Positions 52,566 to 61,350 of a stretch of DNA of 64,000 bases are shown one piece after another. Positions within the stretch are counted from its first letter, which is position 1. Every line of letters starts with the position of its first letter. The stretch spans positions 42,381 through 106,380 of the forward strand of contig CAZJBS010000009.1 of the NCBI GenBank assembly GCA_964544475.1. Direction: 5' to 3'. The DNA comes from CAZJBS01 sp964544475 (GTDB lineage: Bacteria; CLD3; SB21). The position numbers and the translations under genes were made by a program. The notes under the pieces were generated by a model. It saw only the letters and a list, made by a program, of their open reading frames with translations, had not been told where the DNA came from and made no database searches.

Positions 52566-53276
52566 CTATTTTTTGAATTCCTTCTTCACCCCGTCGAACA
52601 ACGGCGTCCACACCGGGTTGCCGTATTCCGCTTTGTCCAGTTCGAAGTTCTTGTCGGTTTCGAAGGCCATTCGGAAAGCCTTTTTTGCGTCGGCCGTCTG
52701 TTTTTTCAACGCGTATACAAAGGCCGCATATTTGCACGATTCAACTTTGACGCTTTTGCCAATATCCTTCTTATCCAAAGCCGCCTGCAGGAAGGTCAGC
52801 GCTTCGTCGTAGGCGCGACGGCCATAGGCCTCCTTGCCTTTGTTGAGAAGGTCTTTGGCGGAGGCATGGATCAGTGCCGCATCGCGGCTGGCGTTTTCAA
52901 ACGCCGGTCCCCAGAACGGGTTGCCTTGCTCGGCTTTGTCGAGTTTAAAATCGGGATCCAGTTCGAAAGCTTTGATAAATTCGCGTTTGGATTCCCCCGG
53001 ATTTTTGTGAATACCGTAAATGAAGGCGAGGTGTTTGTGAGCCTTGATGAGGTTCGATTTGGGAGGTTTCTCTTTGACGACTTTTTGGAACAGCTCGCGG
53101 GCCCGCTCGTATTGGCGCGCTCCATAGGCGGTCATGGCGTCATCGATCAGGCGGCCGACATCCTCTTTTACCGCCTTTTCGTTTTTCGTCGTTGTTTTGG
53201 TGGACGCCGAATCGGCCGCACACGAAAGGAGCAGACTGACGACCAGGGACAATGTGAAAACAAGGAGATTCTTCAT
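52566..53276 (-). CDS. TPR-like lipoprotein of the kinase-cyclase operon
   Basis: The 236-residue protein has a signal sequence ending in LLLSC (lipobox). It then has two similar units of about 90 residues, each with a helical TPR-like part and an F.LDKAE.GNP.W.P.F ending (ELDPDFKLDKAEQGNPFWGP and FELDKAEYGNPVWTPLF). The repeated ending resembles lipoproteins of the TssQ type; that resemblance is by motif only. It lies between the kinase and cyclase genes and is probably a partner of the kinase's outer domain. The ATG at 53276 is chosen to give the lipoprotein signal. Confidence 0.7.
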   Translation of the reverse strand: MKNLLVFTLSLVVSLLLSCAADSASTKTTTKNEKAVKEDVGRLIDDAMTAYGARQYERARELFQKVVKEKPPKSNLIKAHKHLAFIYGIHKNPGESKREFIKAFELDPDFKLDKAEQGNPFWGPAFENASRDAALIHASAKDLLNKGKEAYGRRAYDEALTFLQAALDKKDIGKSVKVESCKYAAFVYALKKQTADAKKAFRMAFETDKNFELDKAEYGNPVWTPLFDGVKKEFKK

Positions 53277-53300
53277 GGTCGATATGTGTTGCAACGGCGT

Positions 53301-55475
53301 TTAGAAATTATGTTCAACCGTCGCGGTGCCACCCGCGGTCACTTTGACGGTTTTGGTGACGGCTTTGAAAGCCGGATTTTCAATTTTGATCTTGTATGTG
53401 CCCGGTTTCAATTCGAGATTGTCCAGCGGAGGTGTGACGCCGTACGACTTGCCGTCGATGAAAATCTTCGCCCACGGGTTGATGCGCAGTTTGACATATC
53501 CCGCCGAGGCTTGCAGTTTGATATCCAAGTTGGCTGTTTGATTTTCCGAGATCGTGACTTTGCGCATCGACAGCAGGTTGCCTTTCTGAACCCTTATGTC
53601 CCGCGGGCCGGCGGCTATCGAATCCGCTTTGAAAGGCGTCTTGCCGGCTTTTTCGCCATCCACAAAAACGTCGGCGTCGGTCGGGTCGGACGTGACGGAA
53701 AGGGAGCCATACAATTGCTGCAATTGAACGGAAGGACGGGCGATACTTGTATCCGTCACGAGAATGTTTTGCTCCGAAGAACGGTAACCGTCCTTGCGGA
53801 TGGATATTTTCTGCGATCCGACCGGAAGCCAGTAGAATCCGTCTTTTTCCGGCTTCATGACCTTATCGTCCACAAACAATTTGGCTTCGGATGGCGTGAC
53901 GGCGGCCAGATCCAACCGGCCTTTCTTCAGGGCCAATGCCAGTGACACTTTCTGTTCTCTGCGTTTGCGCAGATCCAGATCGCGCACCTGGTTCACGTAT
54001 TGGTCGCGCGCAAAAACAAGGGTGTGTTTGCCGGCCGGAAAGGGAATGCGTTCCAGCGGCGTGTAGCCGACAAATTTCCCGGTGTTCGTCAAAACCTTGA
54101 TCGTCGGAGGCGTGGAGGTGACGGTCAGGTAAGCCGTGTCGACGCCCGCCGGTATGGTCACCGGCAACAGCTTCATATCCACCCGCAGCGTCTTCTGTTC
54201 GCCTTCCGAAAACAGCAAGGTCGTCTTGAAATCTGCGTAGCTCTCATGGGCGATGGTCAGTTCGTGTTCGGAGGCCGTGACACTCCGCAGAACCGTCTTG
54301 CCATCCTTGATCGGTACCGTGGTTTCACCAAAACGCGCTTCACCCTCCAGAATATTCGTCGAAATTTCCAACGATCCCGACCCGTTGCCAACCGCGACGC
54401 CGTCTGAGGATGGAGTTGGTTGTGACGATGGTCCGAAAAAAGCGAAATACACGGCGACGGCGGCCGCAAGGGCCGCTCCCGCTCCGATGAACGCCTTCGT
54501 TCGCGATGGTTTCTTTGCGGGCGCGGGCGGAGTCGTTTGTGGTTCGGGCGCCTGGACGACGGTGGCCGTGACGGGCGGCGCGGACATGACGACCGTGCCT
54601 TTGAAGTCGTCCGGATTGATCACGACGGTTGCACCGGCCGTGTGGGCGGCGGCGTTCTTATAGGCCAGAATATCACGTCCCATGCTCTCGGCATCGGCAT
54701 ATCGGTCAGCCGGGTTCTTGGCCAGCGCCTTCTGGATGATCGGGTTGAATTGGGTCGGCATGGATAAATTGATTGCCGACACCGGCGACGGATTTTCATT
54801 GACGATACGATACATCACCGTCGTGATGTTGTCGCCGGGGAAGGCCTTTTCGTACGTCAGAAGTTCGTAAAATACGGCGCCCAGGGAGAAGATGTCGGAT
54901 CGGTTGTCAACGGACTTGCCGGTGATCTGCTCGGGGGACATGTAGCTGGGCGTTCCCATGATCGTGCCCGTTTGGGTCGCGCTGGTCGAGGTGATTTTGG
55001 CAATGCCGAAATCGGTGATTTTGGCCGACCCGTCCTCGGTCAAAACGATATTCGCGGGCTTGATGTCACGATGAATCACGCCATTGCGATGGGCATATCC
55101 CAAGCCCTCGCAAATCTGCCCCATAATGGTCACAATCTGGTCCACCGACAACGGCTGTTTCTCGGAAATCATTTCGTCAAGCGGTTTCCCCTTGATGAAT
55201 TCCATCGCGATGAACGCGACGCCTTCCTCTTCGCCGACGTCATAGACCGTCACGATATTCGGATGGTTCAGCCGGCCGGCCGATTGCGCTTCCTGGCTGA
55301 ACCGGCGTTTGAATTCGACGAGCTGGTTTTCCGGAAGTTCGCCGGTGGTTTTCAAAGTCTTGAGGGCGACCGTGCGTCCGATTTTCGGATCCACGCCCTT
55401 GTAAACAATACCCATGGCGCCCTGTCCGAGCGCCTGGATGATCTCGTATCGTCCGAGTTTTTTGATGTCCGCCAT
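53301..55475 (-). CDS. Transmembrane Ser/Thr protein kinase with PEGA repeats
   Basis: The 724-residue protein starts with a Hanks-type kinase domain: GQGAMGIVYKG at 17-27, ATP-binding K39, HRDIKPAN with catalytic D137 and DFG at 155-157, followed by the GTPSYMSPEQ activation segment. A proline-rich linker leads to one membrane helix near residues 333-353. The outer part has several PEGA-type beta repeats, for instance SVTSDPTDADVFVDGEKAGKTPF and LRINPWAKIFIDGKSYGVTPP. It should sense something outside and phosphorylate cytosolic partners. An FHA domain in the co-encoded cyclase suggests a direct target. The start at 55475 has AGGA upstream. Confidence 0.93.
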   Translation of the reverse strand: MADIKKLGRYEIIQALGQGAMGIVYKGVDPKIGRTVALKTLKTTGELPENQLVEFKRRFSQEAQSAGRLNHPNIVTVYDVGEEEGVAFIAMEFIKGKPLDEMISEKQPLSVDQIVTIMGQICEGLGYAHRNGVIHRDIKPANIVLTEDGSAKITDFGIAKITSTSATQTGTIMGTPSYMSPEQITGKSVDNRSDIFSLGAVFYELLTYEKAFPGDNITTVMYRIVNENPSPVSAINLSMPTQFNPIIQKALAKNPADRYADAESMGRDILAYKNAAAHTAGATVVINPDDFKGTVVMSAPPVTATVVQAPEPQTTPPAPAKKPSRTKAFIGAGAALAAAVAVYFAFFGPSSQPTPSSDGVAVGNGSGSLEISTNILEGEARFGETTVPIKDGKTVLRSVTASEHELTIAHESYADFKTTLLFSEGEQKTLRVDMKLLPVTIPAGVDTAYLTVTSTPPTIKVLTNTGKFVGYTPLERIPFPAGKHTLVFARDQYVNQVRDLDLRKRREQKVSLALALKKGRLDLAAVTPSEAKLFVDDKVMKPEKDGFYWLPVGSQKISIRKDGYRSSEQNILVTDTSIARPSVQLQQLYGSLSVTSDPTDADVFVDGEKAGKTPFKADSIAAGPRDIRVQKGNLLSMRKVTISENQTANLDIKLQASAGYVKLRINPWAKIFIDGKSYGVTPPLDNLELKPGTYKIKIENPAFKAVTKTVKVTAGGTATVEHNF

Positions 55476-55528
55476 GATTCCTGACAGAGATGGTCGCAGA
55501 AGCGTTTGTTTGAGGATTAAGTCCATCG

Positions 55529-55557
55529 AATATAGAGGATCGACCAAGAAATAGCAA
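55529..55557 (-). promoter_or_regulatory. Promoter of the kinase-lipoprotein-cyclase operon
   Basis: On the minus strand TTGCTA (55557-55552) and TATATT (55534-55529) are 17 bp apart. The start would lie near 55522, about 47 bases before the kinase ATG. The -10 and spacing equal those of lexA and thiO. Confidence 0.55.
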
Positions 55558-55626
55558 GACCCAAATAGACCGCCAAGTCATGGCGGACGGGCTTTTTGCG
55601 AGATCAAACGAGATTCAATTCTCGGG

Positions 55627-55655
55627 TTGAAATGGTCGACCAACCGCCCTATATT
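55627..55655 (+). promoter_or_regulatory. Promoter of the thiO-hpn operon
   Basis: TTGAAA (55627-55632) and TATATT (55650-55655) are 17 bp apart. The start would be near 55662, about 31 bases before the GTG of the thiO-like gene. The -10 hexamer and spacing are the same as those of the lexA and kinase promoters. Confidence 0.6.
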
Positions 55656-55692
55656 GGCGCAGCCTGATTCGCCATACTCTGAAGGAAGCGAT

Positions 55693-56835
55693 GTGAAAGC
55701 GTTTGATATTGTGATAGTGGGCGGGGGGATTATTGGTCTGGGCATGGCGTATGAACTCAGGACGCGTTCTCCCAAACTTCGCATTGCGGTATTGGACCGT
55801 GGTTTACCCGGTCGTGAATCATCATGGGCCTCGGCAGGGATGCTCGAACCCCAGCTCACGTATCTTTCAGACCAATTTATGCCCGATCCCGAGCTCCAGA
55901 GGAGTTTTTTCAATCTGTGCCGGGAAAGCCAGCTTATTTTTGAGGAATACATCCGTCATATCGAATGGGTCAGTAAGTCCACGTGCGACTATCGCAAAGA
56001 GGGCATATTGAAACTGGTGCGCCAGAACGAGTCTCCTCAAAAAATCAGGGCGTGGTATTCGAGTTTGGGACTGCGCGCGGACTACTGGACCGAATACGAG
56101 GCGGGTGACCGTGAACCCGCGCTGGAGGAGGGTTTTGCCGCCATTCATTTGCCGGATAATCACCAGGTCGACAATCGGAAGCTCGTCATGGCGCTGGAGG
56201 AAGCGTGCCGCCGGCTGGGGGTGAGCGTTTTGGATTCGCAGTCTGTCACGGAATTTATCGTTCATGACCGCGAAGTCACCTCCGTTCGTTCGGAGAATGA
56301 ACGTTATGTGGCGCCCCAATTTATCCTGTGCGGAGGGGCGTGGTCGTCGCAATTCGAAAACCTGAAGAACATCGTGCCGGACATACGGCCCATTCGCGGA
56401 CAAATGGTGGCGTTGCAGATGCCGAGAAGGGATTTTGTGCGCTACGCCGCCCACGGCGACGGTTTTTATTATGTGCCGCGAAATGACGGACGACTGATCG
56501 TCGGCTCGACGGTGGAAGACGTGGGTTTTGACAAATCCGTCAAAGCCGACATGCTGAATGCCTTCCTGGCCAAACTGGTCGAAGTCATACCGGCTGCCGA
56601 ATCGTTTGAGGTCGTGGAGGAATGGGCCGGTCTGCGTCCAAAAACGGCCGACGGCTATCCGATCCTCGGCGGCACGGAACTGACCAATCTGTCGGTTGCC
56701 ACCGGACATTTTCGCAATGGCATTCTCCTGATGCCCATCACGGCCAAACTGATGACGGACTATGTGTTGAAGAAGCGAGTCAACATGTTGATGAAGCCGT
56801 TCGCCGTCGGACGACTGCTGGAGAGCCCTTCATGA
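55693..56835 (+). CDS. thiO: FAD-dependent glycine oxidase-like protein (ThiO)
   Basis: The 380-residue flavoprotein has the Rossmann GGGIIGLGMAYEL near residue 10, an SSWASAGML motif typical of ThiO/DadA-type oxidases, a GAWSS segment and a C-terminal GLRPKTADGYPILG with TGHFRNGILL. It should oxidise glycine or another D-amino acid to the imine, as in thiazole synthesis. No other thiamine gene is near, and it heads the hpn operon, so a role outside thiamine synthesis is possible. The start is GTG at 55693 with AAGGA upstream. Its stop overlaps the DUF4149 gene by 4 bases. Confidence 0.82.
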   Translation: MKAFDIVIVGGGIIGLGMAYELRTRSPKLRIAVLDRGLPGRESSWASAGMLEPQLTYLSDQFMPDPELQRSFFNLCRESQLIFEEYIRHIEWVSKSTCDYRKEGILKLVRQNESPQKIRAWYSSLGLRADYWTEYEAGDREPALEEGFAAIHLPDNHQVDNRKLVMALEEACRRLGVSVLDSQSVTEFIVHDREVTSVRSENERYVAPQFILCGGAWSSQFENLKNIVPDIRPIRGQMVALQMPRRDFVRYAAHGDGFYYVPRNDGRLIVGSTVEDVGFDKSVKADMLNAFLAKLVEVIPAAESFEVVEEWAGLRPKTADGYPILGGTELTNLSVATGHFRNGILLMPITAKLMTDYVLKKRVNMLMKPFAVGRLLESPS

Positions 56836-57317
56836 AGAAATGGCCCGATCATGTGGTCCTGGTCGTCGTCGGCATGTGGCTGGGTATGTTGTTGTTCGTG
56901 GGTTATGGCGTGGCCGGCACAATTTTCAACGTTCTTGATTCCCGCACGCAGGCCGGTCAGATCAACGGAATTATCCTCGCCAGGATGAATCGCCTTGAGT
57001 GGTTCTTCGGCGGCGTGTTAATGGCCGTTGCCTTCATCCGTCTGTATTGGCGCAGAAACGCGAGGGATCTCCTGCAGGCCTCTCTGGCGATCGTATCGCT
57101 CATGTTGCTATTCGTCTACAGCGGGCCCATCACGCGAACCATGGAAGAAAAGAAGGCGGTCATCCAGAACTTCGATATTCCCAAAGAAGCGGATTCAAGG
57201 CCTGAGCGGGCCGAGTTTGACCGGTGGCATCAGTGGTATTCCGGGCTGGTCAAAGCCAACATCGTGATGCTCGCTGGAACGGTGCTGGTTGTCGGATTTC
57301 GAAAAGAATCGTCGTGA
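56832..57317 (+). CDS. DUF4149-like membrane protein
   Basis: The 161-residue protein has about four transmembrane helices and the family pattern: WLGMLLFVGYGVAGTIFNVL with a conserved G, followed by AG.I...I..RMNRLEWF and a final helix after FDRWHQWYSGLVKANIVMLAG. The Arg-Leu and Trp-His pairs between helices are typical. Function is unknown. The ATG overlaps the thiO stop (ATGA) and its stop overlaps the hpnC start (GTGA), so the three are one translationally linked unit. Confidence 0.8.
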   Translation: MKKWPDHVVLVVVGMWLGMLLFVGYGVAGTIFNVLDSRTQAGQINGIILARMNRLEWFFGGVLMAVAFIRLYWRRNARDLLQASLAIVSLMLLFVYSGPITRTMEEKKAVIQNFDIPKEADSRPERAEFDRWHQWYSGLVKANIVMLAGTVLVVGFRKESS

Positions 57318-58186
57318 ATTCTACCCAGGCTGTCACGCCGGAATCGTCCTATCTTTACTGCCGCGATTTGGCGGTTCGCCATTATGAGAATTTTCCGGTC
57401 ATGACCCGGTTCCTGACGCGGGCACAGCGGGACCACCTGTGCGCGGCCTACGCCTTCATGCGAACGGCGGACGACATGGCCGATTCGGGGACGTTTTCTC
57501 TGGAACAACGGCTGCAATTGCTGCTGCAATGGCAGGCGCGTTTGGATGCCGCCTATGCCGGAAAAGCCGATGAACCCATTTTTGTGGCGCTCGCCGACAC
57601 CGTGCGGAAGGACGGAATTCCGAAAGAATATTTCGACGCGCTCCTCAATGCTTTCAAGGTTGACCTTTTCAAGTTCCGCTACCGCACATTTGCCGAATTG
57701 CTGGAATACTGCCGGTACTCCGCCAATCCCGTCGGACGGATTGTGCTTCACGTCATGGGATACGGAGAGCGTCCGGACTGGTCCGACATAGCGGCGGCGT
57801 CTGACGACATCTGCACCGCGCTTCAACTGGTCAATCACCTGCAGGATCTCTTTGCCGACCGCAAGAGGAAGCGGCTGTATCTTCCGGCGGAGGATATGGA
57901 TCGTTTCGGTTATACGGCCGAAGACTGGGAGCGCGGCACCGTCAACGATAACTTCCGCGCATTGATGGCGTTTGAAACGGAGCGGGTCGTGGAGTATTTC
58001 CGGAGGGGCGAAGTTTTGATGGCTCATTTACGGCCCAATCATCGCCGGCAAATCCGTCTCATCTGGCTGGGCGGCCGACGCATCGCCGAGAAGATCATAC
58101 GTCACCGATACGACGTTCTGCATCACAGGCCGGTGATCACCGGATACGATAAAATTCGTATTGCGTTGAAATTTCTAATGTCGTAA
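57314..58186 (+). CDS. hpnC: Squalene/phytoene synthase-like protein HpnC
   Basis: With HpnD and HpnE this enzyme makes squalene from farnesyl diphosphate in three steps; HpnC converts presqualene diphosphate to hydroxysqualene. The 290-residue protein has the first aspartate-rich motif DDMAD (D53, D54, D57) and the second, NHLQDLFADRKRKRLYLP, near residue 175-190. Opening ENFPVM is typical for HpnC. The start is GTG at 57314, overlapping the previous stop (GTGA). Gene order hpnC-hpnD-hpnE is as in known hopanoid or squalene clusters. Confidence 0.92.
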   Translation: MNSTQAVTPESSYLYCRDLAVRHYENFPVMTRFLTRAQRDHLCAAYAFMRTADDMADSGTFSLEQRLQLLLQWQARLDAAYAGKADEPIFVALADTVRKDGIPKEYFDALLNAFKVDLFKFRYRTFAELLEYCRYSANPVGRIVLHVMGYGERPDWSDIAAASDDICTALQLVNHLQDLFADRKRKRLYLPAEDMDRFGYTAEDWERGTVNDNFRALMAFETERVVEYFRRGEVLMAHLRPNHRRQIRLIWLGGRRIAEKIIRHRYDVLHHRPVITGYDKIRIALKFLMS

Positions 58187-58194
58187 GAATCACC

Positions 58195-59040
58195 ATGACC
58201 ATTGGTTCCGATATCCACGACTATGTCCGCTCCGCCCGGTCGAGTTTTTACTACCCGATGCTCGCTGTGCCGAGGGAAAAACGTGAGGCGATCCTGATGA
58301 TCTATGCGTTCTGCCGGTACACGGACGACCTCGTCGATCTCAATACGGGCGCACACAGGGCACGGGAACTCTTGCTCGAATGGCGGGACGAACTGCATCT
58401 CGCGGTGCGCGGGCTTTCAAAGTACGAATTCCTGAACGCGTTGCACCGGATCGCCGGGAAATTTTCGATACCGTCGGAATTGTTTTTCCAATTGATCCGC
58501 GGCGTGGAGATGGATTTGTACAAGACGCGGTACCGGTCTTTTGAGGAATTGTATGAATACTGTTATCACGTCGCCTCGACCGTCGGTTTGATGATCATAC
58601 GGATTCTTGGCAGGGACAGCGAGGACGCCCGCGCATTTGCGATTCACACCGGCATTGCCCTTCAACTGACGAACATCATCCGGGATTTCGCCGCGGATTA
58701 CCGGCGGGGCCGGGTGTATCTGCCGACCGAAGATCTGGAATCCTTCGGATTGCGCGAAGATCAACTGATCGAAGGCCGCGATCATGACAGGGTGGTGGCG
58801 TTTCTGTCGCATCAATGCGAAAGGGCGCGCGACTATTACGACCGGGCGGACCGGCATTATGAGCGGTGCCGTTCGTATGCGTTGTTTCCGGCGCGCGCCA
58901 TGCAAAATGTCTATCGCGGCATTCTCCATCGTCTGGAAAGCCATACACCCGATCTGCTCCATGGCGCCGTCAACCTTTCTCTGGCCCGCAAATTTGGCAT
59001 CGTTTTCAACACATGGATGCATGAACGGCGCCACCGCTGA
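58195..59040 (+). CDS. hpnD: Presqualene diphosphate synthase HpnD
   Basis: HpnD joins two farnesyl diphosphates to presqualene diphosphate. The 281-residue protein has DDLVD (D44, D45, D48) after the conserved YAFCRYT, and the second motif QLTNIIRDFAADYRRGRVYLP with both Asp residues. The SSFYYPM segment near residue 17 is typical of HpnD. It follows hpnC by 8 bases and its end overlaps hpnE by 20 bases, so the three are co-translated. Confidence 0.93.
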   Translation: MTIGSDIHDYVRSARSSFYYPMLAVPREKREAILMIYAFCRYTDDLVDLNTGAHRARELLLEWRDELHLAVRGLSKYEFLNALHRIAGKFSIPSELFFQLIRGVEMDLYKTRYRSFEELYEYCYHVASTVGLMIIRILGRDSEDARAFAIHTGIALQLTNIIRDFAADYRRGRVYLPTEDLESFGLREDQLIEGRDHDRVVAFLSHQCERARDYYDRADRHYERCRSYALFPARAMQNVYRGILHRLESHTPDLLHGAVNLSLARKFGIVFNTWMHERRHR

Positions 59041-60328
59041 ACGTCGGGTGATTGTCGTCGGGGCAGGTGTCGCGGGCCTGAGTTGTGCCACGCAACTCGT
59101 CCAAATGGGGTTTCACGTGACGATGATCGAAGCCCGTGACCAGGCGGGCGGGCGGACGTTTTCATTCCCAGACAGGCCTACGGGCGACGAAATCGACAAT
59201 GGCCAGCATATCCTCATGGGGTGCTACACTTCGACGCTCGCGTGGCTGGCCTCGCTGGGGACGCGGCACCTGATTCATGTCCCGGACTCTCCGATTGGGT
59301 TTGTGCAGGACCGTACGGCACGGTTTGAATGGCGCTTGAGACGACTTCCGGCGCCCTGGCATGCCGTCATGGCCATTCTTCAATTCAACGCCCTGGGGTG
59401 GAGCGAGCGTCTGAATGCGCTGAAAGTTGGCCTGCGGTTGAACAGTACGCGTGAGGCGGATACGGTGGCGCAATGGCTGGAAAGACGGGACCAATCCGGT
59501 CGCGTTATGAATTTCCTCTGGAAACCATTGTGCCTCGCCGTCATGAACGAAGACCCGTCGACGGCTTCGGCCCGGCTCTTTTCGAACGCGCTTCGGCTGA
59601 TGCTCTTCGAACGCCGTCGTTACTCCGATATTTTCATTCCGAGTACCGGACTTTCCAGGCTGATGGTTGAACCCTCCCTCCGGAAGATTTGCCAGACTCA
59701 TGGAACGGTCCATTTTGGCAGAAAAATAAGAAGCATCCAAACCGACGGTGAAGAAATACGCTCGGTGGTATCGGCGGACGGACAGGAATGGAGCGGGGAC
59801 TATTTCGTTGTGGCGACGCCGCCGGGCCCGCTAAGTCGTATCGACGGCATGCCTGCGATAGCGGCTGGCCGTGCTTCGGCCATTGTTTCTTGCTATGTGT
59901 GGCTGGATGGGCCGGTGGCCGGGGAAATCCTGCCGAACGAGATGACCGCCTGTGTGGAAAGTCCCATTCACTGGATTTTCCGGAAATCCGATCGATTGGT
60001 GCAGTTGACCACCAGCGCCGCCGGGGAACTCGCCGCCATGCCCGCCGCCACAGCCATTCGGACGTTGACGGATGAATTCATACGTCTGTTTCCGGGGGTC
60101 GGGAACCGGATTGTCCGCATGCAAATAGTGAAGGAACGAAACGCCACGACCCTTACCGGCGGATTGATGACCAGACCCGGGACGGCCACGCAGTGGCGGA
60201 ATGTTTTTCTGGCCGGGGACTGGATCGACACCGGATTGCCGTGTACGATCGAGAGCGCCGTCCGCAGCGGTTTTATGGCCGCGGAGGCCATTCTAAGAGA
60301 TTTTCAAAAAAGGAACCTTTCATGCTGA
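59021..60328 (+). CDS. hpnE: Hydroxysqualene dehydroxylase HpnE
   Basis: HpnE is an FAD-dependent amine-oxidase-like enzyme that reduces hydroxysqualene to squalene. The 435-residue protein has VIVVGAGVAGLSCA near residue 12, EARDQAGGRTFSF with GRT, the DNGQHILMGCYTSTL block characteristic of HpnE, a middle NFLWKPLCLAVMNEDP motif, and the C-terminal FLAGDWIDTGLPCTIESAVRSG FAD motif. The ATG at 59021 overlaps hpnD by 20 bases. No squalene-hopene cyclase gene is in the window, so the end product may be squalene or a cyclised product made elsewhere. Confidence 0.92.
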   Translation: MNGATAERRVIVVGAGVAGLSCATQLVQMGFHVTMIEARDQAGGRTFSFPDRPTGDEIDNGQHILMGCYTSTLAWLASLGTRHLIHVPDSPIGFVQDRTARFEWRLRRLPAPWHAVMAILQFNALGWSERLNALKVGLRLNSTREADTVAQWLERRDQSGRVMNFLWKPLCLAVMNEDPSTASARLFSNALRLMLFERRRYSDIFIPSTGLSRLMVEPSLRKICQTHGTVHFGRKIRSIQTDGEEIRSVVSADGQEWSGDYFVVATPPGPLSRIDGMPAIAAGRASAIVSCYVWLDGPVAGEILPNEMTACVESPIHWIFRKSDRLVQLTTSAAGELAAMPAATAIRTLTDEFIRLFPGVGNRIVRMQIVKERNATTLTGGLMTRPGTATQWRNVFLAGDWIDTGLPCTIESAVRSGFMAAEAILRDFQKRNLSC

Positions 60329-60780
60329 ATATCGGCGATTCCATCAAAGGCAGACTGTCGTTTGTGGACGAAAGAGGGCGGCGCTTCGACGATGCGACGC
60401 TGTCACAATACCGGGCGTACGCGATTTATTTTTACCCGATGGACTTCACGCGTATTTGCACGGAGCAGGCGTGTTCCTTCCGCGATGTCTACGGAGAAAT
60501 CACGGGACTTGGGGGCATGATATTCGGCGTGAGTCTGGATACGGATGAAAAACACAAGGCGTTCCGAGACCGTTATGCGATTCCATTCCCATTGGTGTAT
60601 GACCGGGATAAAAGCCTGAGCCGGCTATTCGGCACGCTACGTTGGGGAGGGCTGTTCCGGAACAAACGCGTGACATTTATTATCGATGCGGCCGGCGTCA
60701 TCCGGCACCGGGTGCACGACGAAAACAGCGCGGCCATTCATACCGAAACCGTGATCCGTTTTTTGAAAAGCCTGCCCTGA
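60322..60780 (+). CDS. Peroxiredoxin, BCP/AhpC-type
   Basis: The 152-residue thiol peroxidase has the peroxidatic cysteine C46 in PMDFTRICTEQACSFRD and a resolving-type cysteine C51 five residues on, as in BCP/PrxQ enzymes. The usual P.D.TPGC.T reads FTRIC, with Thr43 kept but the Pro-Gly replaced. R119-type arginine in the KRVTFIIDAAG segment is present. The start overlaps the hpnE stop by 7 bases, which places it in the same operon. It reduces hydroperoxides, possibly protecting membrane lipids. Confidence 0.88.
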   Translation: MLNIGDSIKGRLSFVDERGRRFDDATLSQYRAYAIYFYPMDFTRICTEQACSFRDVYGEITGLGGMIFGVSLDTDEKHKAFRDRYAIPFPLVYDRDKSLSRLFGTLRWGGLFRNKRVTFIIDAAGVIRHRVHDENSAAIHTETVIRFLKSLP

Positions 60781-60789
60781 TCCGGGGGT

Positions 60790-61350
60790 TCAGACGGCCA
60801 CCTGCATGGATTTTCGCCACGCCCGCAGTCCGTAAAGGCATATGACGAGAAATGTGAGATAGAGGACGGCCGTCACGTAGAGGCCTTTGACCGAATAGAC
60901 TCCAACCGCCACGATATCGACGGCGATCCAGAAGTACCAGTTCTCGATTTTCTTTTTGGCCATGAGCCACTGCCCGACGAGACTCATGCTGATGATGAAC
61001 GCATCGGGATACGGCAATGCCGCGTCCGTGTAGCCCGCCATGACATATCCCCATCCGCCCGTCACGACGATGCCCGCGGCCACCCATGCGAGCCGTTGCC
61101 ATGACGCCAGACGTGTCACAACGGCCTTCGAATGGTGCGAGCCGTGGAGCCAGTAATACCAGCCATACACCTGGAGAACAACATAAATAACGTGCAGAAT
61201 GACGTCGGAGTACAGCTTGGCTTCATAAAAAACGAAGATATACAATGAAACTTGGATAAGGCCGGCCGGCCAGCAATAGATACTCTGGCGCGTGGTAAGG
61301 TAGACGCAGATGAACCCAAAGACGGAGGCGACGATTTCGACAGGATTCAT
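60790..61350 (-). CDS. pnuC: Nicotinamide riboside/mononucleotide transporter PnuC
   Basis: The 186-residue protein has about seven membrane helices and PnuC motifs: WPAGLIQVSLYIFVFYEAKLYSD, QVYGWYYW, the AGYTDAALPYPDAFIISMSLVGQWLMAKKKIENWYFWIAVDIV block and YLTFLVICLYGLRAW. It imports nicotinamide riboside for NAD synthesis. The start at 61350 shares one base with the glgP stop (TGATG), so translation is coupled. Which vitamer is used is not visible in the sequence; PnuT (thiamine) is an alternative within the family. Confidence 0.9.
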   Translation of the reverse strand: MNPVEIVASVFGFICVYLTTRQSIYCWPAGLIQVSLYIFVFYEAKLYSDVILHVIYVVLQVYGWYYWLHGSHHSKAVVTRLASWQRLAWVAAGIVVTGGWGYVMAGYTDAALPYPDAFIISMSLVGQWLMAKKKIENWYFWIAVDIVAVGVYSVKGLYVTAVLYLTFLVICLYGLRAWRKSMQVAV

